In this document: one piece after another, positions 17,544 through 26,695 of the stretch
How the letters are laid out: each line of letters starts with the position of its first letter
Position numbering within the stretch: position 1 is the stretch's first letter
Source of the DNA: Lysinibacillus fusiformis
Lineage (GTDB): Bacteria; Bacillota; Bacilli; Bacillales_A; Planococcaceae
Length of the DNA stretch: 64,000 bases
Assembly (NCBI RefSeq): GCF_003049525.1
Contig: NZ_PYWL01000005.1
Location: forward strand, 1 to 64,000
Direction: 5' to 3'
Position numbers and translations under genes: made by a program
The notes under the pieces: model-generated
Databases searched by the model: none
What the model was told of the DNA's origin: nothing
What the model saw: the letters and a program-made list of their open reading frames with translations, nothing else

Positions 17544-18911
17544 TTATGACGTAAAAGCTTGTAAAATTGTCTCTAATTTCATACCACGGGAACCCTTCAG
17601 CAAAACAATAGATGATTCATTAGCAAGTTTTAGTTTTTCAATAATAGCCGTATAATCATCTTCGGCATATAACAATCGCTCTGCTCCAAAGCGCTCTTTT
17701 AATACTTCATAAAGATGAGTCATTCGAGGCCCAAATAGACAAACGTAATCGATTTCTTGCTCATCTATTTCCTCCGCTAGCCCTTCATGGAAACGCTGTT
17801 CATCCGGCCCAAGCTCTAGCATATCCCCTAATACAAGCCATTTTTCAGGTCGAATAGTTGAAGTAGCGATAAATTGAATAGCCGCTTTTACAGAGGTAGG
17901 TGCAGCATTATAAGCATCATTAATAAATAATGCACCATTTGTACCTTGTACTTGTTGCATCCTCATATCTGTTAATACTACATGCTCTAAGGATGTACGA
18001 ATTTGCTCATTTTTTAAACCTAGTTGATGAGAAATTAACATGGCAACCAATGTATTTTTCACTTGATGCTTTCCAAGTACAGAAATAAAGAAGTCACCCT
18101 CTATCATACCGTGGGTAGTAAAGCTACTACCATTAGCATTGGCATGAATATGATCAGCATATAAAAGGTTATTTGGCTCTAATCCAAACGCTACGGCATT
18201 TAAATGCATTTCCTTAGCCACTAATTCCTGTAGCAATGGTTCATCTCCATCATAGAATAATAGGCCATCCGGCTGCATTCCTTGAATAATCTCAAACTTT
18301 GCCTGTGCGATACCTGCACGGGACCCTAAGTCCTGCATATGGGCCTCACCGATATTTGTAATAACTGTCATATGTGGCTGAGCTAGCTTTGTTAAAAATT
18401 CAATTTCGCCGAATCCACTCATTCCCATTTCAAGGACAGCTACCTCTGTATCTTCATCAAGCTGTAAAATAGTAATCGGTAAACCTAGTTGATTGTTAAA
18501 ATTCCCAATTGTCTTTTGAACTTTAAAGAACGGTGCAAGTGTACCCGCTAAAATATCTTTTGTTGATGTTTTACCGTTAGAGCCAGTAATACCAATAAAT
18601 TTGGCTTTATGTTCATTACGATAAGCTCGTGCCATTTCCTGTAAAGCTACTTCCGGATCATCCACAAACAATAAAGGTATACCTTCCGGCGGATTAGGTT
18701 CATCCTTTTGCCAGAGAGAAGCACCTGCACCTTTTTCAAACGCCTGAGCAACGAACCGGTGTCCATTTGTTTGCTCACCACGAAATGGTACAAATAAATC
18801 CCCCTGTTGAATTGTTCTTGTATCAATGGAAATTCCTGATACAACCGTATCATCGTAAGCCGACATATCCTCATTTAACCATGCAGCTAATTGTTTTAAT
18901 GTTTTTTTCAC
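17544..18911 (-). CDS. murF: UDP-MurNAc-tripeptide--D-alanyl-D-alanine ligase
   Basis: A 455-aa Mur ligase. Domain 1 binds the UDP-sugar, the central domain has the ATP loop GITGSNGKTSTKD near residues 110-122, and the C-terminal domain includes FINDAYNAAPTS and LGDMLELG. It adds D-Ala-D-Ala to the peptidoglycan precursor. GTG start; its ribosome site GAGTGGG overlaps the ddl stop, so the two genes are translated in step. Confidence 0.95.
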   Translation of the reverse strand: MKKTLKQLAAWLNEDMSAYDDTVVSGISIDTRTIQQGDLFVPFRGEQTNGHRFVAQAFEKGAGASLWQKDEPNPPEGIPLLFVDDPEVALQEMARAYRNEHKAKFIGITGSNGKTSTKDILAGTLAPFFKVQKTIGNFNNQLGLPITILQLDEDTEVAVLEMGMSGFGEIEFLTKLAQPHMTVITNIGEAHMQDLGSRAGIAQAKFEIIQGMQPDGLLFYDGDEPLLQELVAKEMHLNAVAFGLEPNNLLYADHIHANANGSSFTTHGMIEGDFFISVLGKHQVKNTLVAMLISHQLGLKNEQIRTSLEHVVLTDMRMQQVQGTNGALFINDAYNAAPTSVKAAIQFIATSTIRPEKWLVLGDMLELGPDEQRFHEGLAEEIDEQEIDYVCLFGPRMTHLYEVLKERFGAERLLYAEDDYTAIIEKLKLANESSIVLLKGSRGMKLETILQAFTS

Positions 18912-18922
18912 AATAATCCCAC

Positions 18923-20002
18923 TCAGTCTTTTTTATAGTGAAGCTGTTGTTTTTCTTCAAAACGTTCAATGGCTAACGTAATCAAACGATTGATCAGCTC
19001 TGGATAGCTTACATTTGTATGTTGCCACAATAGTGGATACATACTTACTGGCGTGAAACCAGGCAATGTATTGACTTCATTAATGTAAACGCTATGATCA
19101 GCTGTTACAAAGAAGTCGGCACGAACTAAACCGCTACCATCAATCGCTTTAAAAGCCCGTTTTGCCAGATCTTTTAAGCTTGATTCTGTTTCCTCTGGTA
19201 GCTCAGCTGGAATAATAAGTGCTGTGGAGCCGTCCGTGTACTTAGAATCATAATCATAAAATTCTGTAACAGGTTTAATTTCACCTGGTACTGAAACTTC
19301 CGGATAATCATTTCCTAAGACGGCAAGTTCAATTTCTCGAGCGATAATACCTTGCTCGACAACAATTTTACGATCGTATTGTAAGGCAACCTCGATTGCT
19401 TTTTTTAATTCATCACGGCTTGTTGCTTTGCTAATTCCAACGCTAGATCCTAAATTTGCAGGTTTCACAAACATTGGCCAAGTTAATCTTTCTTCACAGC
19501 GTTCAATGATAGCCTGTTGTTCATTCTTCCATTCACTGCGAATAAAGTACGTATAGGGCACTTGTGGTAAACCAGCAATCTCGAATAATTGCTTCATAAC
19601 CACTTTATCCATTCCAGCAGAAGATGCTAAAACCCCATTTCCTACATAGGGAAGATTTAAAACTTCTAGTAAACCTTGCACGGTTCCATCCTCACCATTT
19701 GTTCCATGTAGCAATGGGAAAATAACATCGAACTGTACTGATTTGCCATGTTCATCGATTAAAAAATCAGTAATATTATTTTCTAAAATTGTAGTATTAT
19801 CACCAAATTGTAGTTCTTCGATAGTACTTACAGGCTTTTCTAAACGATCTCCACGTCGCCATTCTCCTTCAGATGTTATGAAAATCGGATATACTTCATA
19901 CTCCTCGAAATTCAAAGCACCAGTGACTGCACGAGCTGTTGATAAGGATACCTCATGCTCCGCTGACTTTCCGCCGTATAATAAACCGATTCTTTTTTTC
20001 AT
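18923..20002 (-). CDS. ddl: D-alanine--D-alanine ligase
   Basis: A 359-aa ATP-grasp ligase making the dipeptide used by MurF. N-terminal LYGGKSAEHEVSLSTA, the HGTNGEDG motif, and the C-terminal ADFFVT...NEVNTLPGFTPVSMYP motif are all present. The omega-loop KYTDGSTALIIPAEL fits a D-Ala-D-Ala ligase rather than a D-lactate ligase. ATG at 20002 is preceded by GGAGGG. Operon with murF (11-nt gap). Confidence 0.95.
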   Translation of the reverse strand: MKKRIGLLYGGKSAEHEVSLSTARAVTGALNFEEYEVYPIFITSEGEWRRGDRLEKPVSTIEELQFGDNTTILENNITDFLIDEHGKSVQFDVIFPLLHGTNGEDGTVQGLLEVLNLPYVGNGVLASSAGMDKVVMKQLFEIAGLPQVPYTYFIRSEWKNEQQAIIERCEERLTWPMFVKPANLGSSVGISKATSRDELKKAIEVALQYDRKIVVEQGIIAREIELAVLGNDYPEVSVPGEIKPVTEFYDYDSKYTDGSTALIIPAELPEETESSLKDLAKRAFKAIDGSGLVRADFFVTADHSVYINEVNTLPGFTPVSMYPLLWQHTNVSYPELINRLITLAIERFEEKQQLHYKKD

Positions 20003-20069
20003 TTTTGTGCCCTCCACATACTTCTTGAGTACTATTAGTTTATCACGAAACGTCTTGACAAATGACATA

Positions 20070-20103
20070 AAAATCCCACCGTAATTTTCGACGGTGAGAT
20101 TTA
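20070..20103 (-). terminator. Terminator of the gene upstream of ddl
   Basis: Stem ATCTCACCGT / ACGGTGGGAT with a T-run on the minus strand, 14 bp after the stop at 20117. The ddl start is about 70 bp downstream, so ddl needs its own promoter. Confidence 0.8.
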
Positions 20104-20116
20104 AGTGTATATTTCG

Positions 20117-20593
20117 TTAAATAATATAAATCAATTCATCGTGCTCAGTTTTCAAAATGGTATTTAAATCGTCCCATACTTCATCAGGAAAAGAATATTC
20201 TGACAGGTTGCGGACTTCTATCCCATATGCCACTTTTGGTTTTTCAATACGGTACAACGATAATAATGCACCGTCTTTAGCAAATGATCGATAAGAACGT
20301 AAGAATTCAGGTGAAATGGTAGGGATACTTGATTTTACTTTTCTACGCCAAAATCCAGAGCTACGTTCCTTTTCGCGAATTAAACTATTAAAAACATTTG
20401 CCACCAATAAATCCGAATCACTTAAATGTCGGAAATAAATTTTTGTCATTTTTTCTAAATCTGAAGAGTAATAGACGAATCTATTTTGCAATTTGTTAAA
20501 AAATGCAGATGTAATCGGTTCTTTTTTATGACTTATGTAAAGCAATTCCCCTTGTTCCATCGGTGTTAGATGGTCTAGCCTCTTCTCATCCAT
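20117..20593 (-). CDS. Hypothetical protein, probable 3' part of a frameshifted gene
   Basis: A 158-aa frame with no family I recognise. It is charged, with many basic residues (SSGFWRRKVKSS) and no signal peptide or membrane helix. Its ATG lacks a good ribosome site. The frame is open upstream of the ATG for at least 18 codons (KKSAESKELCWVDF), overlapping the preceding gene, and that extension reads like coding sequence. A -1 shift at six A residues (minus strand, 20635-20630) would fuse it to the upstream frame, giving about 240 aa. It may therefore be translated only as part of that fusion. Confidence 0.6.
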   Translation of the reverse strand: MDEKRLDHLTPMEQGELLYISHKKEPITSAFFNKLQNRFVYYSSDLEKMTKIYFRHLSDSDLLVANVFNSLIREKERSSGFWRRKVKSSIPTISPEFLRSYRSFAKDGALLSLYRIEKPKVAYGIEVRNLSEYSFPDEVWDDLNTILKTEHDELIYII

Positions 20594-20868
20594 AAAATCG
20601 ACCCAACATAGTTCCTTGGACTCAGCCGATTTTTTACAAAATGGGGTACCTCTTCATCCAATACATATTCAAATTGTGTATGCATATTAAAAGAACCGTC
20701 TTCATAGGAATGTTTTAATAAAAGTAAGTGATGCAGTGGTTCAAGCGAAGCCGCAAATTGCGAGAATTTTAACCCGCTAAAAATGACAAATTTATCGACA
20801 TCATTCATATGAACATAAATATGATACATAAAATCATCAGCTGACTTTAATTTTTTAGCCACAACCAT
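20575..20868 (-). CDS. Hypothetical protein, probable 5' part of a frameshifted gene
   Basis: A frame of about 97 aa starting near 20868, with GGGGTGATG just upstream or overlapping (a GTG two codons later is an alternative). No known family recognised. The last 18 residues, after the six-A run, are Arg-rich and look like out-of-frame translation, while the other frame there continues smoothly into the next ORF. I read the pair 20117-20868 as one gene interrupted by a -1 shift, real or a sequencing error. Confidence 0.6.
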   Translation of the reverse strand: MVVAKKLKSADDFMYHIYVHMNDVDKFVIFSGLKFSQFAASLEPLHHLLLLKHSYEDGSFNMHTQFEYVLDEEVPHFVKNRLSPRNYVGSILWMRRG

Positions 20869-21207
20869 CACCCCATTCTTCACTACATTATAAGACTAAA
20901 CTCGATTTTTTTGAAACATTTTATGTTAATTGTCGTCACAACTATATACGCAGGCATAAAAGTGCTTTTTGCGTTATAATAGGAATGTTACACATGCATT
21001 TGCATACAGGTTTTCGATTACTCATTGAGTTAAAATATTTGCTTAAAAGTTCCATTGACAACGTTCAAAGCAAATTGCAATCTTATCAGTAGACATTCTT
21101 CTTTCTGATTTTGAATTCGCACTATTCTTTCAACATTATAAACGAAAATGGAAGAAACGCATTATATTTACTCATATTGAGATACTATTTTTATTTAGGT
21201 GGATTTT
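20869..21207. other. Divergent intergenic region before rodA
   Basis: A 339-bp AT-rich region between a minus-strand gene and rodA. A TATAAT at 20975-20980 and a TTGACA at 21055-21060 are visible on the plus strand, but neither has a convincing partner box. No gene or RNA element recognised. Confidence 0.4.
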
Positions 21208-22395
21208 ATGGAAAATAAACGAAATTTCGCAAATCGTTTTGACTGGACCCTTGCTTTTATTCTTTTCACTTTTCTAGTCATTAGTTTGTTAGCTATTGCA
21301 TCTGCCCAAACATCCGGTCAATATGGCATTAACTACGTTCCAAAACAAATGCAATGGTATGTAATTGGTGCAGTAATTATTGGCATAGTGATGTTTTTTG
21401 AGCCAGATCAATATAAAAAAATGTCATGGTATATGTATGGAGCAGGGATTGCCTTATTGGTACTGCTTATATTTATGCCTGAAGGAGAAGGTCAAATTGG
21501 TGCACCGGTCAATGGCGCAAAAAGCTGGTACCATACACCGCTTGGTAACATTCAACCTTCAGAGTTTATGAAAACATTCTACATCTTAGCACTGGCACGA
21601 TTAATTAGTAAGCATCATGAAGTCTATTCATTAAAATCATTAAAAACAGACTTCTTATTATTAGGAAAAATCGGTTTAACTCTTATCGTTCCATTAGCGA
21701 TTATTTTGAAACAACCAGACCTTGGTTCAGCACTTGTATTCTTTGCCATTACCGCTGCCCTTATTATTGTAGCAGGTATTTCATGGAAAATAATATTACC
21801 TACATTTTTAGGTGGCGTAGTAGCAGGTGGTTCACTATTATGGATGGCTCTCTATATGCAAGATTTCTTAGAGAAAACATTCGGTTTTAAAACGTATCAG
21901 TTCGCTCGAATCTATTCTTGGCTCGATCCCTACTCCTATTCTTCCAGTGATGGTTACCATTTAATTACATCGCTCAATGCAATTGGATCAGGTGAAATTT
22001 TCGGTAAGGGCTTTCGAAACCGAGAAGTATATGTTGCAGAGAACCATACCGATTTCATTTTCACTGTAATCGGTGAGGAATGGGGCTTTATTGGGGCAAG
22101 CATTGTTATTTGTATTTTCTTCCTACTAATTTATCATTTAACAAAAACTACTCTTTTATTGAAAGACCCATTTTCAACATATGTTTGTGCTGGTATTATC
22201 GCTATGATTACATTCCATGTGTTCGAGAATATAGGAATGACGATTCAATTATTACCGATTACCGGTATTCCACTTCCATTCATTAGCTATGGTGGTAGTT
22301 CATTAATGGGGAATGCTCTAGCTATCGGACTTGTCTTTAGTATGAGGTTCCACTATCGGACATACATGTTTACTACACATGATGAAGATGAATAA
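21208..22395 (+). CDS. rodA: SEDS peptidoglycan glycosyltransferase RodA
   Basis: A 395-aa polytopic SEDS protein of ten helices, most like B. subtilis RodA. Signatures include GAKSWYHTPLGNIQPSEFMK near residues 105-124, the long extracytoplasmic loop with REVYVAENHTDFIFTVIGEEWGF, and GIPLPFISYGGSS near the C-terminus. It polymerises lipid II into glycan strands with a class B PBP during elongation. ATG at 21208 has AGGTGG 5 nt upstream. It could be a FtsW/SpoVE paralog, but RodA fits best. Confidence 0.88.
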   Translation: MENKRNFANRFDWTLAFILFTFLVISLLAIASAQTSGQYGINYVPKQMQWYVIGAVIIGIVMFFEPDQYKKMSWYMYGAGIALLVLLIFMPEGEGQIGAPVNGAKSWYHTPLGNIQPSEFMKTFYILALARLISKHHEVYSLKSLKTDFLLLGKIGLTLIVPLAIILKQPDLGSALVFFAITAALIIVAGISWKIILPTFLGGVVAGGSLLWMALYMQDFLEKTFGFKTYQFARIYSWLDPYSYSSSDGYHLITSLNAIGSGEIFGKGFRNREVYVAENHTDFIFTVIGEEWGFIGASIVICIFFLLIYHLTKTTLLLKDPFSTYVCAGIIAMITFHVFENIGMTIQLLPITGIPLPFISYGGSSLMGNALAIGLVFSMRFHYRTYMFTTHDEDE

Positions 22396-22443
22396 AAATA
22401 GAAAAAGGGAAGCCTCTAGTACAGAGACTTCCCTTTTTCTATT
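22396..22443. terminator. Bidirectional terminator between rodA and the 45-aa gene
   Basis: Stem GAAAAAGGGAAG.CTCT / AGAG.CTTCCCTTTTTC with flanking A and T runs serves rodA on the plus strand and the small gene on the minus strand. Confidence 0.85.
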
Positions 22444-22452
22444 GTAAACGAG

Positions 22453-22590
22453 TTAAGCTTGAACTTGCGGTGTCTGCGTTGGTGGTGTTAGCACTTTTAA
22501 AAGTTCTAGTCGAGACTTTGTTACAGTGGCTGTTACACCCAACTTAGATAAATTCGAAACAATCTTTTTCAAATCTACTTCTTTCCTCAT
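22453..22590 (-). CDS. Small hypothetical protein, 45 aa
   Basis: A short frame of 45 codons plus stop. The ATG at 22590 follows GAGGTGG at optimal spacing, and the gene ends 10 bp before a strong bidirectional terminator. The protein is basic and helical at the N-terminus (MRKEVDLKKIVSNLSKLGV), Thr-rich in the middle, and ends in a Pro/Gln/Thr tail (LTPPTQTPQVQA). It has no membrane helix or cysteine. I do not recognise it. The ribosome site, terminator and codon use make it likely real; it could be a regulator, a peptide signal precursor or a small structural protein. Confidence 0.6.
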   Translation of the reverse strand: MRKEVDLKKIVSNLSKLGVTATVTKSRLELLKVLTPPTQTPQVQA

Positions 22591-22924
22591 ACATTCCACC
22601 TCAATCTTTCCTCGATTTTATATAACGTTTAATTGGCAAAAAAGTTTCATTTTTCTACGAGTATGATGTCTGACAAGTTTATCATACCATTTAACTTTGC
22701 TTTGAAATTTTTCTTTTTTGTGACATTGTATTTTTTTATACCCTGCCCTGTTCACCACCAAACATTTATAAACTAACCTAACCCCCCATATTTTATTCAT
22801 TTACTTTATTTCAAAGCAAAAGAAAAGCCGTCTATCCATGTTTCTCCTTCCGTTTTCTTGTAATAGCAAGAACAACGGGGTTAGAATATACATATTGAAA
22901 TAATGTATGAAAGCAGGGAACTAT
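22591..22924. other. Intergenic region before the MFS pseudogene
   Basis: A 334-bp AT-rich stretch. It should hold the divergent promoters of the 45-aa gene and the MFS pseudogene. I see no structured RNA or gene here; a 60-codon minus-strand frame at 22618-22800 lacks a ribosome site. Confidence 0.4.
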
Positions 22925-24085
22925 ATGAAAAAGGCAATTTTATTATTAATGTCTGTTCAATTCCTCGTTTACCTAGGGTTCGGTATTATTATTCCAGTCT
23001 TACCTGAGGTTATTGTGCAGCAAAATTGGGATAATCTCCATGTTGGTGGCTTACTGACCGTCTATTCATTAGCTAGCTTTTTCACTGCACCATTTTGGGG
23101 CATGCTATCAGATAAGGTAGGTCGTAAACAGCTAATCTAAACGGGACTAATTGGTTTTAGCCTAAGCTTTGTTATTTTTTCATTATTTATTGATAACTTA
23201 GCTATTTTATATGTTTCCCGCGTTGTAGGAGGATTATTTTCAGGAGCTTTATATACGGCTGTAACAGGATTTATTGCAGATATGTCTAGCGAGGAGACAC
23301 GTAATAAATATATGGGCTTTATGGGTATGTCCATCGGTCTAGGATTTATTTTTGGCCCAGCAATTGGTGGAATGCTAGGTCATTATAGCTTGCAATTACC
23401 GTTTATCGCATCAGCTATATTAATTGGACTATTATTTATTTATGCAAGTTTCGTCTTAAAAGAACCTGAAAAACGAAAAGATTCAAATAAACGTGCTATT
23501 GTGCCAAAAGGTGCTGGGAAAATGCTACAATACCGTGTGCGTTACTTATTTATGTTTTCATTTTTAGTAACATTTATGTTAGCAGGTGTAGAAGCTACAT
23601 TCCAACTATTCCAAATCGAAAAAATTCAAATTACACCATTACAAATTGGTTATTTATTTATGTTTAGTGGCTTTGTTGATGCTGCGATACAAGGTGGTGT
23701 CGTTCGCCGAATTAAAAACGGCAGTGAGACAACTTGGCTAATCGGGGCACAAATTGTAACGGCTGTGGGTATGCTTTTATTCACGTTAACCGCTAACCTA
23801 TTTATCGCAGGGCTAGCATTATGTGTCTTTACAGCCGGAAACGCACTTGCGAGAACATGTGTTGTTTCACTATCCTCTAAAGAATCTGGCGGGCAATATG
23901 GTACAGCAGCTGGACTATCTTATTCCATGGATAATCTGGGACGCATACTAGGTCCACTATTTTTCACCTGGTTATTTACAATGCATGCAAGTCTCGGTTA
24001 CTATACATCAGCAGTAATCGCTATTCTTTCTATTAGCTTAATTTTTATTTTTAAAGCCTCTAAAAAATCGTTGCGTTTTGATTAA
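22925..24085 (+). pseudogene. MFS transporter interrupted by an in-frame stop
   Basis: A complete 12-helix drug-efflux-type MFS transporter (about 386 codons) is broken by a TAA at 23138-23140, after KVGRKQLI in the motif A loop. The same frame then continues without loss (TGLIGFSLSFVIFSLF...) to 24085. A single base change from CAA, TTA or similar explains it. The ATG at 22925 has AGGGAA upstream. The 3' part has a Met at 23282 but no ribosome site, so it is unlikely to be made alone. The family resembles Bacillus Bmr/NorA-like multidrug transporters. Confidence 0.85.
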
Positions 24086-24123
24086 CATTGATCATGGCTA
24101 CGATAGAATGATTATCAAGCAAT

Positions 24124-24163
24124 TCGGATTATCTCTAGTAAATCATAGAGATAATCCTTTTCT
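24124..24163 (+). terminator. Terminator of the MFS pseudogene
   Basis: Perfect 11-bp stem GGATTATCTCT / AGAGATAATCC followed by TTTTCT. Confidence 0.8.
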
Positions 24164-24252
24164 ATGCTAACTAGCTATTTAAAATCTTCTTTCCTCATTT
24201 GAAGTAGGCTATACTAAGTATGTTATTATCAATAGTAAAGGCAGGTGTAGGA

Positions 24253-25710
24253 ATGAGCATTTTTACAGATATAGAATACTTAGTTCCTTTTACTTTATTT
24301 TTTAATATTTTATTAGCCATGACTATCATTTTTTTAGAACGTAAAGATGCTACATCTACATGGGCATGGATTCTCGTCCTATTTTTCATACCATTAGCTG
24401 GGTTTATTTTGTATCTATTACTTGGAAGACAGTTACGAAAAAAACATTTATTCCGTTGGGAAGGGCGTAAAGATATCGGTATCGATACGCTCATCAACTA
24501 TCAAATGGATGCCATTCGTAATGAAACATTTGAGTTTCGTATTTCAAATGCAGAGAATTATCAAGAGATGATTTACATGCACCTTAGAACAAACAATGCC
24601 GTTTTAACGCAGGACAATCATCTAGATATTTTTGATGATGGGGCCAATAAATTTGAACAGCTCCTTAAAGATATTGAAGCGGCTAAGGACCATATCCATA
24701 TTCAATACTATATCTTCCGTCTTGATGATTTAGGAACACGAATCGTTCAAGCACTAATTAAAAAGGCGCAGCAAGGTGTCAAAGTACGCCTCCTCTATGA
24801 TGAGATGGGCTCACGTAATGTGAAGAAACGTCATTTCAAAGAATTGCTTAATGCCGGAGGCGAGGTAGAAGTCTTCTTCCCTTCCATCTTCCCACTACTT
24901 AATCCCCGTTTAAATTTTAGAAATCACCGAAAAATCGTTGTCATTGATGGCCGTATTGGCTATATCGGAGGTTTTAATGTTGGGGATGAATATTTAGGCT
25001 TACAAAAAAAGTTTGGGTATTGGAGAGATACACATTTACGTATTGAAGGTAGTGCTGTACATCCACTCCAAACACGCTTTTTATTAGATTGGAATCAAGC
25101 AAGCTCCCAGCAAAAGATGGGTTACTCGGACCGCTACTTCCCTGCTATCCCGAAAAAAGGTGATGTTGGTTTACAAATTGTATCAAGCGGACCTGACTCC
25201 GATTGGGAGCAAATTAAGATTGGTTACTTAAAGCTGATAAATATGGCCCAAAAGTATATCTATATTCAAACGCCTTATTTTATTCCCGATGTAAGCTTCT
25301 TAGATGCCATTAAAATTGCGACTTTGTCCGGTATCGATGTACGTATTATGATCCCTAACAAGCCAGATCACATGTTTGTTTATTGGGCTACATATTCCTA
25401 TGTTGGACAGCTGCTTCGTGCAGGAGCAAAAGTATATATCTATGAAAAGGGCTTTATTCATGCCAAAGCTATCATTATCGATGATGAGGCTTCCACTGTT
25501 GGTACAGCTAATATCGATGTTCGAAGCTTTAGCTTAAATTTCGAGGTGAATGCCTTTATCTATGATGCCAACATTTCGCATCAGCTGGCGGAGCTGTTTG
25601 AAAAGGATATTTTTGATTGTACAGAGCTGACGTGGGAGATGTACCAAAACCGTTCATCATTGATCAAATTTAAAGAATCAATATCTCGGTTATTAACTCC
25701 TATCTTATAA
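24253..25710 (+). CDS. cls: Cardiolipin synthase
   Basis: A 485-aa phospholipase D superfamily enzyme with two N-terminal transmembrane helices (residues 1-60) and two HKD motifs, HRKIVVIDGRIGYIGGFN and HAKAIIIDDEASTVGTAN. It condenses two phosphatidylglycerol molecules into cardiolipin and glycerol. The start at 24253 gives the usual family length and follows AGGTGTAGGA; the frame is open 11 codons further upstream. Monocistronic, with a terminator on each side. Confidence 0.94.
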   Translation: MSIFTDIEYLVPFTLFFNILLAMTIIFLERKDATSTWAWILVLFFIPLAGFILYLLLGRQLRKKHLFRWEGRKDIGIDTLINYQMDAIRNETFEFRISNAENYQEMIYMHLRTNNAVLTQDNHLDIFDDGANKFEQLLKDIEAAKDHIHIQYYIFRLDDLGTRIVQALIKKAQQGVKVRLLYDEMGSRNVKKRHFKELLNAGGEVEVFFPSIFPLLNPRLNFRNHRKIVVIDGRIGYIGGFNVGDEYLGLQKKFGYWRDTHLRIEGSAVHPLQTRFLLDWNQASSQQKMGYSDRYFPAIPKKGDVGLQIVSSGPDSDWEQIKIGYLKLINMAQKYIYIQTPYFIPDVSFLDAIKIATLSGIDVRIMIPNKPDHMFVYWATYSYVGQLLRAGAKVYIYEKGFIHAKAIIIDDEASTVGTANIDVRSFSLNFEVNAFIYDANISHQLAELFEKDIFDCTELTWEMYQNRSSLIKFKESISRLLTPIL

Positions 25711-25764
25711 AATGAAAAAGGAAGAGAGCTTGTTCGTGTAGAACCGCATCTCTTCCTTTTTCTT
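25711..25764. terminator. Convergent terminator between cls and the carboxypeptidase
   Basis: Stem GAAAAAGGAAGAGA / TCTCTTCCTTTTTC, 14 bp, symmetrical and serving both converging genes. Confidence 0.85.
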
Positions 25765-26545
25765 ATTTCACGCCTAAATATTCTTCTAGCGTAATGCTTT
25801 GCTTAGCAATTTCTTTAGCTACATCCTTACCAACATAACGATAATGCCAAGACTCATACATATAGCCTGTAATTTCCTCTTTGTTTTGAGGGAATCGTAG
25901 AATAAACCCATACTCTTGAGCGTGTGCAAATAACCACTGCCCTGCTGGTGTTTCTCCAAATTCCTCTGTCAGCCATACATCTTCTTTTCCACGCTCTCCT
26001 ATATCAAACGCTAAGCCTGTTTGGTGTTCTGAATAGCCTGGACGAGCACTGTATCGATCTGCCGCCTCTTGTCCATCACGATTAACATAGTTGTTATAAA
26101 GTGTTGTTTGATATTCAAAAGAACGATAACCGCTAAAAGCAACTAAATCAAACCCTTGTTGCTTGGCAGCCTCTAGCATTTGATTGAGCGCTTGTCTTGC
26201 TTCTGGATTTTCTTCAGGTGCAAAGGTAGAAGGAAGCGGATAAATTTTATTTGCTAGCAGAATGCCTTTTATATACGTTGGTTCGGTAGGTAAAGTTTGA
26301 TTAGGCAGATAGCCATTTTCGTCTGGTTGCTGCTCTGGCTTTTCAGGTGTTTCAGGTGTAGTGTCTGTCTTCTCTGTTGTAGAAGAATCTTGGTCTGTTG
26401 ATTTATTTGTTTCTGTAGATTTTGGTTGCTCATTAGATGCACTATTTACTTGATTATTTTTATAGTTGTAAACTACAAAAATAGATACGATTAACGCAAC
26501 AGAAATCAAAGCACCCATGATGAGCAAAAGACGATTGTTTTTCAC
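25763..26545 (-). CDS. D-alanyl-D-alanine carboxypeptidase, VanY/DacY (M15B) family
   Basis: A 260-aa membrane-anchored peptidase. A transmembrane anchor at residues 7-26 is followed by a Thr/Glu/Pro-rich linker (30-80) and the M15B zinc domain with SGYRS, SARPGYSEHQTGLAFDI and ESWHYRYVG. Zinc ligands are His and Asp of EHQTGLAFD and His of SWHYR. It trims the terminal D-Ala of muropeptides outside the membrane. GTG start with AAAGGGG upstream. Similar proteins occur outside glycopeptide resistance; no van genes are nearby. Confidence 0.9.
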   Translation of the reverse strand: MKNNRLLLIMGALISVALIVSIFVVYNYKNNQVNSASNEQPKSTETNKSTDQDSSTTEKTDTTPETPEKPEQQPDENGYLPNQTLPTEPTYIKGILLANKIYPLPSTFAPEENPEARQALNQMLEAAKQQGFDLVAFSGYRSFEYQTTLYNNYVNRDGQEAADRYSARPGYSEHQTGLAFDIGERGKEDVWLTEEFGETPAGQWLFAHAQEYGFILRFPQNKEEITGYMYESWHYRYVGKDVAKEIAKQSITLEEYLGVK

Positions 26546-26660
26546 TATTTATGCCCCTTTTAAAAATAGCACATACGAAAAGAGTAGGTCCTCCCTCTGT
26601 AAATACTTATCTTATTTTATTACTTGATTGATATAATCTCATTTTAGCACTGTTCACATT

Positions 26661-26683
26661 TTCAGGTGTGAAATTCACCTGTT
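26661..26683 (-). terminator. Weak hairpin after the 83-aa gene
   Basis: Stem CAGGTG / CACCTG with an AT-rich loop, 15 bp after the 83-aa gene. There is no clear T-run, so its role is uncertain. Confidence 0.35.
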
Positions 26684-26695
26684 ATTTTGTAAATA

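Noticed and set aside
23282..24085. Independent MFS half-transporter gene
   Set aside because: It is in the same frame as the upstream part, lacks a ribosome site and starts within the predicted N-terminal domain of an MFS protein; one pseudogene is the better reading.
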